This document shows, in pieces, positions 46,779 through 58,001 of a stretch of 64,000 nucleotides of DNA. The position numbers and the translations under genes are program-made. The notes under the pieces were generated by a model. It saw nothing but the letters and a program-made list of their open reading frames with translations, was not told where the DNA came from and ran no database searches. The DNA is from Microbacterium hibisci (GTDB lineage: Bacteria > Actinomycetota > Actinomycetes > Actinomycetales > Microbacteriaceae). The DNA is taken from the NCBI RefSeq assembly GCF_015278255.1, contig NZ_JADIJC010000006.1, positions 229,307 through 293,306 of the forward strand, in the 5' to 3' direction. Numbering within the stretch: position 1 is the stretch's first letter; each line of letters opens with the position of its first letter.

Positions 46779-46810
46779 GCGTTTCGTCTCGCTGCGCTCG
46801 CTCAACGACC
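46779..46810. repeat. REP-like repeat between hsdM and the amylase gene
   Basis: Full minus-orientation copy, 82 bases upstream of the hsdM start on the other side of its promoter region. Confidence 0.8.
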
Positions 46811-46898
46811 GGCGAGGAGGACTGCAAGCGGTTGCGACACACCGTCGCGCGCGCTTGCCGCGGGCACCGGCATCCGCTCTGTGAGAGCCCTCTCATGA

Positions 46899-46937
46899 TG
46901 TAAGCGCTTGCAGTTTTCGACGACCCGCTGATAGCGT
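46899..46937 (+). promoter_or_regulatory. LacI-type operator overlapping the amylopullulanase promoter
   Basis: TGTAAGCGCTTGCA (46899-46912) is a near-perfect palindrome around AGCGCT, the classic LacI/CcpA/MalR-family half-site arrangement. Its right half contains a TTGCAG -35 (46908-46913); a TAGCGT -10 follows at 46932-46937 after 18 bases. Repressor binding would mask the -35, so the gene is probably induced by maltose or maltodextrin through a LacI-type regulator not in this window. Confidence 0.7.
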
Positions 46938-46996
46938 CGGTCGCACACTGCACCACGGGCACGTCGGCGTGCCCATGCCCCACCCCAGGAGCTTCT

Positions 46997-49900
46997 GTGT
47001 CGAAGTCGACCCCAGCACGTGCCCGCATCGCGGCCGCCAGCCTCACGGCCGCCGCCCTCATCCTGACCGGAGGAGTGGCCGCGATCGCGCCGGCCGCCGC
47101 GGCCGAGCGCACGTTCGCGCTCGTCGGCAGCCTGCAGTCAGAGCTCGGCTGCGCCGACGACTGGAAGCCCGACTGCGCGGCGACCGAGCTCGCCGCGACC
47201 GAGACCGCCGGCGTCTACGCCGCCGACTTCGACGTGCCCGCCGGATCCTACGAGTACAAGGTCGCTGTCAACGACGCATGGGACGAGTCGTACGGTCTCA
47301 ACGGAGGCGGTGACAACATCCCGCTCACGATCGACGGCCCAGCGACGCTGCGCTTCGTCTTCGACGACAACGCCCACCGCGTCGGCGTCGAGGTGAAGAG
47401 CCTGCGCGCCGGCTACACCGCCGACGACGACGCACTCGTCGCGGCACCCGTGCGCCAGGCGGGCAGCCAGGAGCAGTTCTACTTCGTCATGACCGACCGG
47501 TTCGCCAATGGCGACCCCGCCAACGACGCCGGGGGTCTCGAGGGCGACCGCCTCACCACCGGCCTCGACCCGACGGACAAGGGCTTCTACCACGGCGGCG
47601 ACATCGCCGGCCTGCGCGAGAACCTCGACTACATCGCCGGCCTGGGCACGAGCGCCATCTGGCTCACCCCGAGCTTCAAGAACAACCCGCTGCAGGGCGA
47701 GGGTGCGAACGCGAGCGCCGGCTACCACGGGTACTGGATCACCGACTTCACGCAGATCGACCCGCACCTCGGCACCAACGCCGAGCTCGAGGCGCTGATC
47801 GACGAGGCGCACGCCGAAGACATCAAGGTCTACTTCGACATCATCACGAACCACACCGCCGACCTGATCTCGAACACGCAGGGCCAGTACAGCTACATCG
47901 ACCAGGCGACGAGCCCGTACAAGGATGCCTCGGGCACCACGTTCGACCCCGCCGACTACGCGGGCACCGACACCTTCCCTGCCCTCGACGCCGCGACGTC
48001 GTTCCCGTACACGCCGGTGGTGAACGACGCGACCGCGAAGGTGCCCGATTGGCTCAACGACCCCACGCTGTACCACAACCGCGGTGACTCGACCTGGTCG
48101 GGCGAGTCGGTCACCTACGGCGATTTCTCGGGTCTCGACGACCTGATGACCGAGCACCCCACCGTCGTGAACGGCTTCGTCGACGTCTACCAGGACTGGG
48201 TCGACCTCGGCATCGACGGCTTCCGCATCGACACCGCCAAGCACGTCAACTTCGAGTTCTGGGAGCAGTGGACCACCGAGGTGCTCGACTACGCGCACTC
48301 GCTCGGCAAGGACGACTTCTTCATGTTCGGCGAGGTCTACGACGCCGACCCGGTCAAGCTCTCGCCGTACGTGCGCGACACCGACATGAACTCGGTGCTC
48401 GACTTCACCTTCCAGTCCTCGGCGGTGAGCTTCGCCGCCGGCAACAGCGCGAAGGGACTGCAGGCCCTGTACGCGGGCGATGACTGGTACACGACGACCG
48501 ACACGTCGGCGACGGCGCTGCCGACTTTCCTCGGCAACCACGACATGGGCCGCGTCGGATACATGCTGCAGTCCACGCCCAACGCCCTCGAGCGCGACCT
48601 GCTCGCGCACGACCTGATGTTCCTCGGCCGCGGCCAGCCCGTCGTCTACTACGGCGACGAGCAGGGCTTCGCGGGCACCGGCGGCGACAAAGATGCGCGC
48701 CAGACGCTCTTCGCGACCCAGGTCGCGGAGTACCAGAACCAGAAGCTGATCGACGGGACGACGGCCGGCTCGGTCGACCGCTTCAGCACGACGGCGCCGG
48801 TCTACGAGCGCATCGCCGACCTCGCCGCGCTGCGAGAGGCCCACCCCGCCCTGGTCACCGGCGCGCAGATCGAGCGCTACGCCGACAACGGCGCGGGCGT
48901 CTACGCGTTCTCGCGCGTCGACCGCGACGACAAGGTCGAGTACCTGGTCGCCCTCAACAACACGACGGCGGCCAAGACGGTCGACCTCACGACGCTCACC
49001 GCGAACGCCTCGTTCGCGCCGGTCTACGGCACCGACACCGCGGTGTCGACGGATGCCTCGGCCGCGGCATCCGTCACCGTCCCGGCTCTCTCGGCGGTCG
49101 TCTACCGCGCCGGGACCACCGTGACAGCTCCGGAGTCGCCGCTCGCCATCACCGTGAGCGCCCCCGCCGCCGGCGCGGGCCTCGCCGGCTCGGTCGCCGT
49201 CGGCGCCGACGTGGACGACGCGACGTGGCAGGAGACGAGCTTCTCGTGGCGCGTCGTCGGCTCCGACGAGTGGCACGCGCTCGGCACCGCCGAAGACACC
49301 GACCCGCGCGTGTTCCACACGATCGAGGGTCTGGCGGGCGGCACGCTCGTCGAGTACCGCGCCGTCACCACCGACGCAGCCGGGCGCCACGCGGCCGCTT
49401 CCACCTACGCCTCGGTGGGCAACGCCGTGTCGCTCGTCGTCGAGGAGGAGCCCGAGTCGCCGATCGACATGGTGACCGTGCCCGGAAGCCTGAACTCCGA
49501 GATGGGCTGCGCCGGCGACTGGACGCCCGGCTGCGAGGCCGCGAAGCTCACGCTCCGCGCCGACGGCATCTGGGCCGGCACGTTCGACCTGCCGGCGGGG
49601 ACCTACGAGTACAAGGCCGCGATCAACGGCACGTGGGACGTCAACTACGGCGCGAACGGCGCACCCGGCGGCGGCAACATCGCCATCACGCACGGCGGCG
49701 GAAAGATCACGTTCTACTTCGACCCGCGCTCGAACATCGTGCAGTCGACCGCCGAGGGCCCAATCGTGACGCTGCCGGGTTCGGCGCAGAGCGAGCTGGG
49801 CTGTGCCGGCGACTGGGCACCCGACTGCCTCGCCACCCTCATGGCCGACGGCGACAAGGACGGCGTCTACGAGTTCTCGACCGACGAGATCCCCGCGGGC

Positions 49901-52900
49901 GCGTACGAGACCAAGGTCGCGCACGGCCTCAGCTGGAACGAGAACTACGGCGTGGGAGGAGCCCCGGGCGGCGCGAACTACTCGTTCAGCGCCAGCGACG
50001 GCAAGCTGATCGACTTCCGCTACACCCTCGCCACGCACGTGCTCGAGATCGTGGTCGCCGACCCGCCGCTCGCCGGCACCGGTGAGCAGCGCGCGCACTG
50101 GCTCGACGCCGACACGATCGCGTGGCCGGCCGACCTCGGCGCCGTGCCCGCAGACGCCTCGTGGCAGCTGCACGCGTCGGCCGAGGCATCCCTGGCCCTC
50201 GTCGACGGCGAGGTGACCGGCGGCGACGCGATCGACCTCACGGTCGTCGACGGCGGCATCACCGCCGAGCAGAAGGCCGAGTTCCCGGCTCTCGCTGGCT
50301 TCGTCGCACTCCGCGTGCCGGCGGGGACGGATGCCGCGGCCCTCGTCCGCCGGCAGCTCATGGTGTCGCAGCGCGACGCCGACGGCGAGCTGTCGGCCTT
50401 CACCGGCGTCCAGATCCCGGGCGTGCTCGACGACCTGTACGCCGGCGCCGTGGCCGATGCCGAGCTGGGGGTCACGTTCCAGGGCAAGAAGCCGACGTTC
50501 CGCCTGTGGGCGCCGACCGCGCAGTCGGCGACACTGCTCACGTGGGAGGCCGGGGCCGACGGCGACCCCGTGCGGCACGAGGCCACGTGGGATGCGGCAT
50601 CCGGAATCTGGACCGTCGAGGGTGACAAGTCGCTGAAGGGCGACGAGTACCTGTGGGAGGTCGTGGTCTACGCTCCGACGACCGGCGGGATCGAGACGAA
50701 CCAGGTCACGGACCCGTACTCGGTCGCACTCACGACGAACTCCGAGCGCTCGGTCGCGGTCGATCTCGCCGACAAGCAGTGGCGGCCGAAGGGCTGGGAG
50801 AAGACGAAGGCTCCCGTGATCGACCGCCCGGTCGACCGCGCGATCTACGAGCTGCACGTGCGGGACTTCTCGATCACCGACGAGTCGGTGCCCGAGGAGG
50901 AGCGCGGCACCTATCGTGCCTTCACGCGCGACAGCGCGGGGACGGCGCAGCTGCGCCAGCTCGCCGACGCCGGCATCAACACCGTGCACCTGCTGCCGAC
51001 CTTCGACATCGCCACGATCGAAGAGGACCGCTCGCAGCAGGCGGTGCCGGACTGCGACCTCGCGTCGTACGCGGCCGACAGCACCGCGCAGCAGGCCTGC
51101 ATCGAGCCGATCGCCGACGCGGACGGCTTCAACTGGGGCTACGACCCGTACCACTACACGACGCCCGAGGGCTCGTACGCGGTCGACCCCGAGGGCGGCG
51201 CGCGCGTGGGCGAGTTTCGTGAGATGGTCGGCGCGCTGCACGGCATGGGGCTGCAGGTCGTCCTCGACCAGGTGTTCAACCACACCTCCGCCTCGGGTCA
51301 GGCGCCGACCTCGGTGCTCGACCAGGTGGTGCCCGGCTACTACCAGCGCCTCAATCCGGCGGGCGGCGTCGAGACCTCGACGTGCTGCCAGAACGTCGCG
51401 ACCGAGCACGAGGTCGCGCAGAAGCTGATGGTCGACTCGGTCGTGACCTGGGCGCGCGAGTACAAGGTCGACGGCTTCCGCTTCGACCTGATGGGACACC
51501 ACTCGAAGGAGAACATGCTGGCCGTCCGCGCCGCGCTCGACGAGCTCACGCTCAAGGCCGACGGCGTCGACGGAAAGGCCATCTACCTCTACGGCGAGGG
51601 CTGGAACTTCGGCGAGGTCGCGAACAACGCCCTCTTCGAGCAGGCCACCCAGGGGCAGCTCGGCGGCACCGGCATCGGCACGTTCAGCGACCGACTGCGC
51701 GACGCCGTGCACGGCGGCAGCCCGGTCGCCGGCGAGACGATCCAGCAGCAGGGCTTCGGCACCGGCCTCGGCACCGACCCGAACGGCGCGCCGATCAACG
51801 GCACGACCGAGCAGGCTCTCGCCGACCTGGCGCACCAGACCGACCTCGTGAAGCTGGGACTCGCGGGCAACCTGCGCGACTACACGCTGACCGATCACAC
51901 CGGTGCGGTGAAGGCGGGCGACGAGCTCGACTACCGCGGGGCGCCGGCCGGCTACGCCGACCAGCCCGACGAGATCATCACGTACGTCGACGCGCACGAC
52001 AACGAGACGCTGTACGACCTGTCGGTGCTGAAGCTCCCGGCCGACACGACGATGGCCGATCGCGTCCGCATGAACACGCTGTCGCTGGCGACCACGGCGT
52101 TCGCGCAGACCCCGTCGTTCTGGCACGCCGGCACCGAGCTGCTGCGCTCGAAGTCGCTCGACCGCAACAGCTACAACTCGGGCGACTGGTTCAACCGCAT
52201 CGACTGGACGGGCCAGGAGTCGACCTTCGGCTCGGGCCTGCCGCGCGCAGCCGACAACGAGGAGTCGTGGGCGATCAAGCAGCCGCTGCTGGCCAACCCG
52301 GCGAACAAGCCGGGCGCAGCCGACATCGCCACGGCCGAGGCATCCGCTCTCGATCTGCTCCGCGTGCGCGAGGAGGTCGGCCTGTTGCGACTCGGGTCTG
52401 CCGAACTCATCGGCGAGAAGGTCACCTTCCCGAACAGCGGAACGGATGCCGCACCCGGCGTACTCGTGATGCTCATCGACGACCTCGTCGGCGAGGACGT
52501 CGACCCTGAGCTCGACGGGGCGCTGGTCGTGTTCAACGCCGGCACCGAAGCGACGACCCAGACAGTCCCGTCGCTGGCGGACCGCTCGTTCACACTGACG
52601 CCGGCGCTCGCGAACGGCGCGGACCCCGTGGTGAAGACCACGACCTGGGATGCGGCGACCGGCACGGTCACCGTCCCGGCCCGGTCGGCGGTGGTGCTCG
52701 TCGACCGTGAGCCGGTCGCGACGAAGACGCTGGTGTCGCCGACGAAGGTGGTGGCCAAGTCCGGCACCACCGTGCCGGTGGCGGGCGTCGTGACGGCCGC
52801 GGACCGCTCTGCTCCCGTCGGCACGGTGACGATCACCGACAACGGCACGGTGGTCGCCACCGTCGAGCTCGTCGCCGCCGACAAGGGGCGCGTGAGCGTG

Positions 52901-53011
52901 GGAGTGAAGCTCGCCGGCCGGGGTGTCCACCTCATCCGCGCCACGTTCACGGGTGCGGGCGACCACGCGGATTCGCGGGCGCCCATCCCGGTTCCGGTGC
53001 TGGTGTACTGA
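46997..53011 (+). CDS. Secreted amylopullulanase with two GH13 catalytic domains
   Basis: A 2004-residue exoenzyme starting at GTG 46997 behind CCAGGAG. Residues 1-36 are a Sec signal peptide ending AAAAAE. Modules in order: an X25-type starch-binding module (about 38-130); an alpha-amylase GH13 domain (about 150-620) with nucleophile Asp412 in [10 protein letters not shown], acid Glu446 in FGEVYD and Asp516 in LGNHDMG; two more X25-like modules (825-920, 922-1025); a CBM48-like module (about 1160-1235); a pullulanase GH13 domain with Asp1497 ([11 protein letters not shown]), Glu1534 (YGEGWNFG) and Asp1668 (DAHDNETL); and a C-terminal Ig-like module (about 1912-2004). It would cut alpha-1,4 and alpha-1,6 bonds of starch or glycogen. 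No cell-wall anchor is seen. Confidence 0.95.
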   Translation: MSKSTPARARIAAASLTAAALILTGGVAAIAPAAAAERTFALVGSLQSELGCADDWKPDCAATELAATETAGVYAADFDVPAGSYEYKVAVNDAWDESYGLNGGGDNIPLTIDGPATLRFVFDDNAHRVGVEVKSLRAGYTADDDALVAAPVRQAGSQEQFYFVMTDRFANGDPANDAGGLEGDRLTTGLDPTDKGFYHGGDIAGLRENLDYIAGLGTSAIWLTPSFKNNPLQGEGANASAGYHGYWITDFTQIDPHLGTNAELEALIDEAHAEDIKVYFDIITNHTADLISNTQGQYSYIDQATSPYKDASGTTFDPADYAGTDTFPALDAATSFPYTPVVNDATAKVPDWLNDPTLYHNRGDSTWSGESVTYGDFSGLDDLMTEHPTVVNGFVDVYQDWVDLGIDGFRIDTAKHVNFEFWEQWTTEVLDYAHSLGKDDFFMFGEVYDADPVKLSPYVRDTDMNSVLDFTFQSSAVSFAAGNSAKGLQALYAGDDWYTTTDTSATALPTFLGNHDMGRVGYMLQSTPNALERDLLAHDLMFLGRGQPVVYYGDEQGFAGTGGDKDARQTLFATQVAEYQNQKLIDGTTAGSVDRFSTTAPVYERIADLAALREAHPALVTGAQIERYADNGAGVYAFSRVDRDDKVEYLVALNNTTAAKTVDLTTLTANASFAPVYGTDTAVSTDASAAASVTVPALSAVVYRAGTTVTAPESPLAITVSAPAAGAGLAGSVAVGADVDDATWQETSFSWRVVGSDEWHALGTAEDTDPRVFHTIEGLAGGTLVEYRAVTTDAAGRHAAASTYASVGNAVSLVVEEEPESPIDMVTVPGSLNSEMGCAGDWTPGCEAAKLTLRADGIWAGTFDLPAGTYEYKAAINGTWDVNYGANGAPGGGNIAITHGGGKITFYFDPRSNIVQSTAEGPIVTLPGSAQSELGCAGDWAPDCLATLMADGDKDGVYEFSTDEIPAGAYETKVAHGLSWNENYGVGGAPGGANYSFSASDGKLIDFRYTLATHVLEIVVADPPLAGTGEQRAHWLDADTIAWPADLGAVPADASWQLHASAEASLALVDGEVTGGDAIDLTVVDGGITAEQKAEFPALAGFVALRVPAGTDAAALVRRQLMVSQRDADGELSAFTGVQIPGVLDDLYAGAVADAELGVTFQGKKPTFRLWAPTAQSATLLTWEAGADGDPVRHEATWDAASGIWTVEGDKSLKGDEYLWEVVVYAPTTGGIETNQVTDPYSVALTTNSERSVAVDLADKQWRPKGWEKTKAPVIDRPVDRAIYELHVRDFSITDESVPEEERGTYRAFTRDSAGTAQLRQLADAGINTVHLLPTFDIATIEEDRSQQAVPDCDLASYAADSTAQQACIEPIADADGFNWGYDPYHYTTPEGSYAVDPEGGARVGEFREMVGALHGMGLQVVLDQVFNHTSASGQAPTSVLDQVVPGYYQRLNPAGGVETSTCCQNVATEHEVAQKLMVDSVVTWAREYKVDGFRFDLMGHHSKENMLAVRAALDELTLKADGVDGKAIYLYGEGWNFGEVANNALFEQATQGQLGGTGIGTFSDRLRDAVHGGSPVAGETIQQQGFGTGLGTDPNGAPINGTTEQALADLAHQTDLVKLGLAGNLRDYTLTDHTGAVKAGDELDYRGAPAGYADQPDEIITYVDAHDNETLYDLSVLKLPADTTMADRVRMNTLSLATTAFAQTPSFWHAGTELLRSKSLDRNSYNSGDWFNRIDWTGQESTFGSGLPRAADNEESWAIKQPLLANPANKPGAADIATAEASALDLLRVREEVGLLRLGSAELIGEKVTFPNSGTDAAPGVLVMLIDDLVGEDVDPELDGALVVFNAGTEATTQTVPSLADRSFTLTPALANGADPVVKTTTWDAATGTVTVPARSAVVLVDREPVATKTLVSPTKVVAKSGTTVPVAGVVTAADRSAPVGTVTITDNGTVVATVELVAADKGRVSVGVKLAGRGVHLIRATFTGAGDHADSRAPIPVPVLVY

Positions 53012-53129
53012 CGGGTGCACAGCCGGGCGGGCGGATTCCGCCCGGCTGCGCCGCCCGTGGCCCGATTCGACTGCGCCGTCGCGTGGTCCGTCCCCGCCCC
53101 TCCGCCGGCGCCGGAGCGGACTCGTGGGA

Positions 53130-53501
53130 TCAGGGGACTGCGCTGCCGATGCGCAGCAGGTTGCCGCTGCGGTCGACGACGGCGAACTCCCGCATGCCGT
53201 AGTCGGTGTCGACCGGCTTCTCGATCCGGCTTCCGGTGGCGCGGTCGGGCTTGATGAGCTCTGCCCACTCCTCATAGACGCGAAGCGCGTCGTCGACGAA
53301 GAGGTAGCACATCGACGCGGTCCGGAGCGGGTCGACGGATGGATCCGCGGTGAAGTGCAGCTCGAGGTCGCCGCGCCCGAGGATCAGGTAGTCCCACTCT
53401 TCGGGCGGAGCGCCCCGGTTCTCGAAGCCCAGACGCTCGAAGAACCGGAGCGTCTCGGCGAGGTCACGGCTGGGGAGGATGGGCACGGCGCGCTCGGTCA
53501 C
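53130..53501 (-). CDS. VOC (bleomycin-resistance-like) protein
   Basis: A 123-residue single VOC domain started at GTG 53501. It matches bleomycin-binding-protein-like members: VPILPSRDLAETLRFFERLG at the N-terminus, the helix-strand DYLILGRGDLELHF, and the C-terminal strand GMREFAVVDRSGNLLRIG. True bleomycin-resistance proteins bind and sequester the drug as dimers. Without the aromatic groove being testable here, the ligand is unknown. It faces the amylopullulanase gene convergently. Confidence 0.85.
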   Translation of the reverse strand: MTERAVPILPSRDLAETLRFFERLGFENRGAPPEEWDYLILGRGDLELHFTADPSVDPLRTASMCYLFVDDALRVYEEWAELIKPDRATGSRIEKPVDTDYGMREFAVVDRSGNLLRIGSAVP

Positions 53502-53540
53502 ACGCGCAGGCTAACCGTTCGAGGTGCCGGGGGACAGTGG

Positions 53541-53720
53541 TCAGAGCGCCTCGAGGATGCCGGCCCCGAACACCGCGACCGCCGCAACGGCGACCCCCGC
53601 CATCGCGAGCGCGGCGATGCCGACCACGAGGATGTTGCCGCCGATGGTCAACAGCAGTGCCGCCGCCGGCGACAGCTCGCGGTGACGGCGGACGGGGATC
53701 GGAGACGTGGTGGTGACCAT
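53541..53720 (-). CDS. Small single-helix membrane protein (59 aa)
   Basis: A 59-residue frame from ATG 53720 to TGA 53541. A basic, polar N-terminus (VTTTSPIPVRRHRELSPA) precedes one or two hydrophobic stretches (LLLTIGGNILVVGIAALAMA and GVAVAAVAVFGAGIL). The stop lies 40 bases upstream of the VOC gene start on the same strand, so the two may be co-transcribed. No family is recognised. Codon choice (third-position G/C) supports coding. Confidence 0.55.
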   Translation of the reverse strand: MVTTTSPIPVRRHRELSPAAALLLTIGGNILVVGIAALAMAGVAVAAVAVFGAGILEAL

Positions 53721-53958
53721 GCCTTCGACGCTACGGAGCGGCAGCGTCCTCGCGCGTCCACCGACAGGCCCATTCGTGTCAGCCGCAAGGATGATCCGGC
53801 AGTGCCCGGCGGCACCCCTGGTCGAGCCTTCGCGGAAAGAACTCTCCGCCGAAAGATCACTGCAGAGAATGTCTCCCCGAAGTGTCGACCTGGGCGATCG
53901 CCGCGCGACGACCGGGGTGAGGCTGGCACGCGCCCGCCCGCAACGGAAGGATCAGACC

Positions 53959-54312
53959 ATGAAGTACATGATGTTCGTCGTCACGTCGCTCGAGCCCGAC
54001 ACGGAGCCCGACGAGTCGGATGTCGACCTCTGGGTCGACCCGCTCGACGCGAGCGGCAAGCGCGTCATCGGCGAAGTGCTGGCACCGGTGTCGGAGTCCA
54101 CCGTCGTCAAGGTGCGCGGAGGCAAGGTGCTGACCTCGCGCGGGCCGTTCGCCGAGACCGCCGAAGTCATCGCCGGGTTCGACATCCTCGAGGTCGAGAA
54201 CCTCGAAGAGGCGATCGAGATCGCGTCGCGGCATCCGATGGCCCGAAACGGCCAGCTCGAGCTCCGCCCGTTCATGGTGTGGCCGGACGGCGACGGCGGC
54301 ACCGGCGCCTGA
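53959..54312 (+). CDS. YCII-related domain protein
   Basis: A 117-residue protein of the YCII/DGPF superfamily. It opens MKYMMFVVTSLEPD and carries the family's glycine-proline turn GGKVLTSRGPFAETAEVIAG and C-terminal HPMARNGQLELRPFM. Related proteins are small ferredoxin-like dimers, often encoded near ECF sigma factors, though none is nearby. ATG 53959 follows GGAAGG; the earlier in-frame ATG at 53707 lies in non-coding DNA. The 238 bases upstream show no other gene. Confidence 0.85.
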   Translation: MKYMMFVVTSLEPDTEPDESDVDLWVDPLDASGKRVIGEVLAPVSESTVVKVRGGKVLTSRGPFAETAEVIAGFDILEVENLEEAIEIASRHPMARNGQLELRPFMVWPDGDGGTGA

Positions 54313-54314
54313 GG

Positions 54315-54373
54315 GCACGGCATCCGTCACTCTCCCGGCGTTCGCACAACGAGAGGGCCCCCGGATGCCGTGC
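54315..54373. terminator. Long-loop hairpin terminator between convergent genes
   Basis: GCACGGCATCCG (54315-54326) pairs with CGGATGCCGTGC (54362-54373); an inner CTCTC/GAGAG pair narrows the loop. It lies 3 bases after the YCII stop and 36 bases past the stop of the minus-strand nucleotidase. Confidence 0.6.
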
Positions 54374-54409
54374 ATCCGGGTGCCCTCCGTCAGCCGGTCG
54401 CGCGGGGCG

Positions 54410-57400
54410 TCACCGGGCGACGGCGACCGCGACGGCGACGGCGCGCCCCAACGACGCCGGCGCCACCGGCGAGTTCGCCTCGAAGTAGCCGACCGTCGCG
54501 GCGAGGTCGATCTGACCGGTGTCGACCCTGTTCTGGACGTCGGCGAAGGTGAAGAAGTTGTCTCCACCGGACGCGAGGAACGAGTTGGTCACGACCGTGA
54601 ACTCGTCGGTCGGCAGGATCTCGACGCCGTTGTACGACATCGACAGGATGTGCGAGCCCGCGGCTGCCGCCGGGTCGTACTCGTAGGCGAAGCCCTCCGA
54701 CACGCCCAAGTGCAGCTTCGGCCGAGACGCTGTCGCCGGCTGCCACTGCTCCTCGAGCACCGACTTCAGCTGCGCTCCCGTCAGCGTCATCGAGACCAGC
54801 GTGTTCGCGAACGGCTGCACGTTGGCGACATCGCGGTAGGTCATGACGCCGTCCGTCCCGTACAGCAGGTCGGTGCGCAGGCCACCGGGGTTCATCAGCC
54901 CGATCTGGGCCGGCGTGCCGGCGTAGTCCTCGTTCGACGTCGCCCACAGGTAGACATCGGCGACGAGGTTGCCGAGCGTGGACTCCACGCCGCGGTCGGA
55001 TCCTGCCGGCGTGCCGCCGCGGAGGACGTCGGCCGTGATCGAACCGACCTCCACCGAACCCGCGACCTCCGCCTCGGCGACCGCGTCGGCGACGATCTGC
55101 GCCACTGCCGGGTCGGCGGGGAACAGCGCCCGAGCGGGCGTCGTGCCGACCGCGGGCGCGACGAGCGGCACCAGTCCGCCGCTGATCGACAGCAGCTGCT
55201 TGCTCGTGGACTCGACACGGATGTCGAGCTTTCCGAGCGTGGTGCCGTACTGGTGCGCCTGGATCACCGGGCGCTCCTCGCCGGTCGCGTCGACCGGCAC
55301 CAGGCACGAGTAGCTCTGATGCGTGTGACCCGAGACGATCGCGTCGATCTGGGCCGATGCGCCGCGGATGAGCTCGCCGTACGACGTCGGGTCGGCGACG
55401 ACGTTCGCGCAGTCCCCCGTCTCGGAGCCCTCGTGGGTGAGCAGCACGACGATGTCGGCGAGGTCCTCCGACGTGAGCTGCGCCGCGACGCGGTTGGCGG
55501 CCTCGAGCTGATCGCCGAACTCGATGTCGGTGATCCCCGCCGGGCTGACCAGCGAGCCGGTCTGCTCGGTGACCGTGCCGATAAATCCGACCCGCACGCC
55601 GTCGACCTCCTCGATCACGTACTCCGGCAGCGCCGGCGTGTCCGTGCCCGCGAAGTACACGTTCACGCCCAGCCCGAAGGTCGTGTCGCCGTACCGCGGC
55701 AGCACCCGATCGGTGAGGTCGTCCCAGCCCTGATCGAACTCGTGGTTGCCCACGGCTCCCAGGTCGAGGCCGGCGGCCACGAGTGCATCGATCGCGGGAT
55801 CGTCGTTCTGGATGAACGAGGTGAACGTCGAGGCGCCGATGTTGTCACCGGCCGACACGAACAGCGTGTTCGGGTTCTGAGCCTCGAACGCGTCGACCGC
55901 GCCGGCGATGACGGCGGCGCCGGCCTCGCCGCTCGAGAGGTTCTGCTCGATGCGACCGTGGAAGTCGTTGACCGTCAGCACCGAGACGTCGGTCGTCGCG
56001 AAGTCCGAGATCTGGAACAGGGTGGTGGTGCCCGACACCTCGTTCCCCACCGCGAGCAGCGGCGTGCCCGTGGTCGACTGCGCGGCCGGGATGAACTCGA
56101 TGCCCTCGGGTCCGAGGTCACCGGCCGCCGACAGGTCGCCGCCGTCCTCCACCGACACCGAGAAGTCGCGGTTGTTGACATACGTCACGTACGACACTGC
56201 GGCCGGCTCGGTGATGTCGAACACCGCGATCCCGCCGACACGCTCGAAGCCGACGAACGCGTAGGTCCGGCCGTTCACCTCGCCGATCTCGACGGTCTCG
56301 GGCTCGGGGCCCTTGTCGTCGCTGCGACCCTCGAGGTTCGACTCGCTGTGGTTCGAGTTGAAGAAGTCCGGCAGGGCGGCGGCGGTGAGGGCCTCGAGCT
56401 GCGAGCCGGAGTCGAACACCTGCGTGCCGTCCGTCGACCAGATCGAGAACGAGCGGCCGCCGAACGAGTAGAGCTCGTCGTAGCAGCCGGCGGCCTCGTC
56501 GAAGCCGTTCTCGATCGTGACGTTGAGGCGCCCGAGGTCGGCGTCGCCCAGGGAGCCGGCCAGCGCGCTGTCGGTGCACACCGGTCCGAAGCCGTCCTCG
56601 GCGAGGTTCTTCACGCGTGACACCTCGGAGTAGTCGCCCCATTCGCGTGCGTCGCCCTCGTTGGCGGTGACGAGGTAGGTCCGGCCGCCCGCGGCGTACG
56701 ACTGGATGGTGTCGGGCATGTACATGCCCTTCAGTCCCGGGTACGTCCGCAGCGCGACCGTGTCGTCGCGGTCGCTCGGGTCGAGCGCGTTCTGTTCGAG
56801 GCCGTGGTCCTTGAAGCCCAGCGGCAGGATGTCGGTCACCTGAGCGTTCGACAGCTTCACCTTCGCGACCGCGTTGGCCTCCTGCAGGGTGACGTAGGCG
56901 GTGCTGCCGTCGACCGTGATGTACTCCGGCTCGAGGTTGCGGCTCACCGGGTGGTCGTCGCCGTGCGGCGTCGGACCGAACGTGCGCACGCCGTCGGGGA
57001 GGCGGTCCTCGGCGAGCTTGCCGAAGGCGGCCTGGAGCTTCGCGATCGCCCGCTTCAGCTGCTCGCTCCGTGCCGGCGAGTCGGCGAACTTCCGCAGCTG
57101 CTCCTGAAGTCGCTCCAGCTTCGCGGCGGCGGCCGGCGGCACGCTCTGCTGGATCGCCTCGTAGTGATGGAAGTCCGCGGTGCGGACGTCGCGCTGGGCG
57201 GGTGCGGCGAGCTTCTTCGGCAGCTTGACCACGCTCACCGAGCCCTCGGGGTCGATCGAGAAGTCCTCCGCGGGCTCACCCTCGTTCGCCACCACGGCGT
57301 ACTTGCCGTCGGGCGAGACGGTGACCATGTCGGGGAGCGCTCCGACGGTGACGGTGCCGAGGACGGCGGATGCGGCATCCGCTGCGGTCGCGTCGAAGAA

Positions 57401-57826
57401 CAGCAGGTGACCGGCGTCGGTCTTCACGTCTGCTTCGAACGCCACGATGCCGAGGCCGTCCGCGCGCACCGCCACCGAGTTCGCGACGCCCTCCGAGGCG
57501 ACGGCGAACTCCTCGGTCATCGCAGCGGGGTCGCCGTAGTCGAGGACGCTGACCGATCCCGCCTGCGCGTTGACGACGAACAGGCGCTCGCCGTGCGACG
57601 CGATGATCTCAGCCGCCCCCTCGTCGAAGGCGCCGGTCTCGAAGGTTCCGATGGGGGACAGCGTCAGGGCGGGGTCGTCGCCATAGGCCACGACGGGGTC
57701 CGGCACGATCGCCGCGTTCGCGGCGGCGGCGGGCGTGAAGGCGAGCGTGCCTGCGGCGATGGCGGCTGCCGCGCCGATGGCGACGGCGCGGCGCGGGCCA
57801 CGGGTGCTGTGCGTATGCGAAGGCAT
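54410..57826 (-). CDS. Secreted choice-of-anchor I / 5'-nucleotidase-like protein
   Basis: A 1138-residue exported protein. Residues 1-39 are a signal peptide (ending AAAANAA). Residues about 45-610 are a beta-propeller-like 'choice-of-anchor I' region with VTVSPDGKYAVVANEGEPAE. The metallophosphatase domain follows with VLTVNDFHGRIEQ, VSAGDNIGAS, GNHEFDQGW, LLTHEGSE and SGHTHQSYS, then a 5'-nucleotidase C-terminal domain with ASGGDNFFTF. It would release phosphate from extracellular nucleotides. Unlike many relatives it ends in GRAVAVAVAVAR with no LPXTG motif or membrane helix, so it is probably released into the medium or trapped in the wall. Confidence 0.92.
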   Translation of the reverse strand: MPSHTHSTRGPRRAVAIGAAAAIAAGTLAFTPAAAANAAIVPDPVVAYGDDPALTLSPIGTFETGAFDEGAAEIIASHGERLFVVNAQAGSVSVLDYGDPAAMTEEFAVASEGVANSVAVRADGLGIVAFEADVKTDAGHLLFFDATAADAASAVLGTVTVGALPDMVTVSPDGKYAVVANEGEPAEDFSIDPEGSVSVVKLPKKLAAPAQRDVRTADFHHYEAIQQSVPPAAAAKLERLQEQLRKFADSPARSEQLKRAIAKLQAAFGKLAEDRLPDGVRTFGPTPHGDDHPVSRNLEPEYITVDGSTAYVTLQEANAVAKVKLSNAQVTDILPLGFKDHGLEQNALDPSDRDDTVALRTYPGLKGMYMPDTIQSYAAGGRTYLVTANEGDAREWGDYSEVSRVKNLAEDGFGPVCTDSALAGSLGDADLGRLNVTIENGFDEAAGCYDELYSFGGRSFSIWSTDGTQVFDSGSQLEALTAAALPDFFNSNHSESNLEGRSDDKGPEPETVEIGEVNGRTYAFVGFERVGGIAVFDITEPAAVSYVTYVNNRDFSVSVEDGGDLSAAGDLGPEGIEFIPAAQSTTGTPLLAVGNEVSGTTTLFQISDFATTDVSVLTVNDFHGRIEQNLSSGEAGAAVIAGAVDAFEAQNPNTLFVSAGDNIGASTFTSFIQNDDPAIDALVAAGLDLGAVGNHEFDQGWDDLTDRVLPRYGDTTFGLGVNVYFAGTDTPALPEYVIEEVDGVRVGFIGTVTEQTGSLVSPAGITDIEFGDQLEAANRVAAQLTSEDLADIVVLLTHEGSETGDCANVVADPTSYGELIRGASAQIDAIVSGHTHQSYSCLVPVDATGEERPVIQAHQYGTTLGKLDIRVESTSKQLLSISGGLVPLVAPAVGTTPARALFPADPAVAQIVADAVAEAEVAGSVEVGSITADVLRGGTPAGSDRGVESTLGNLVADVYLWATSNEDYAGTPAQIGLMNPGGLRTDLLYGTDGVMTYRDVANVQPFANTLVSMTLTGAQLKSVLEEQWQPATASRPKLHLGVSEGFAYEYDPAAAAGSHILSMSYNGVEILPTDEFTVVTNSFLASGGDNFFTFADVQNRVDTGQIDLAATVGYFEANSPVAPASLGRAVAVAVAVAR

Positions 57827-58001
57827 CCTGATCCTCGGGTAGGGGAACGCGCGATATGCGCTCTCCTGTCCTAGTCATGCCACGTGTCGACCAGGTGAAC
57901 GGATGGAAACAGACTGCGCGGCGAGCGCGTCTCCGGCCGGCTCCGGCGCCGGTATGCGATCAGTGGATGCCCGTGCAGATACTAGGACGTCCATGTAAAC
58001 T

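Noticed and set aside
47138..53275. A 2045-codon open frame antisense to the amylopullulanase
   Set aside because: The plus-strand frame has all GH13 catalytic motifs; the antisense frame is Arg/Val/Leu-rich and mirrors the GC-rich third positions.
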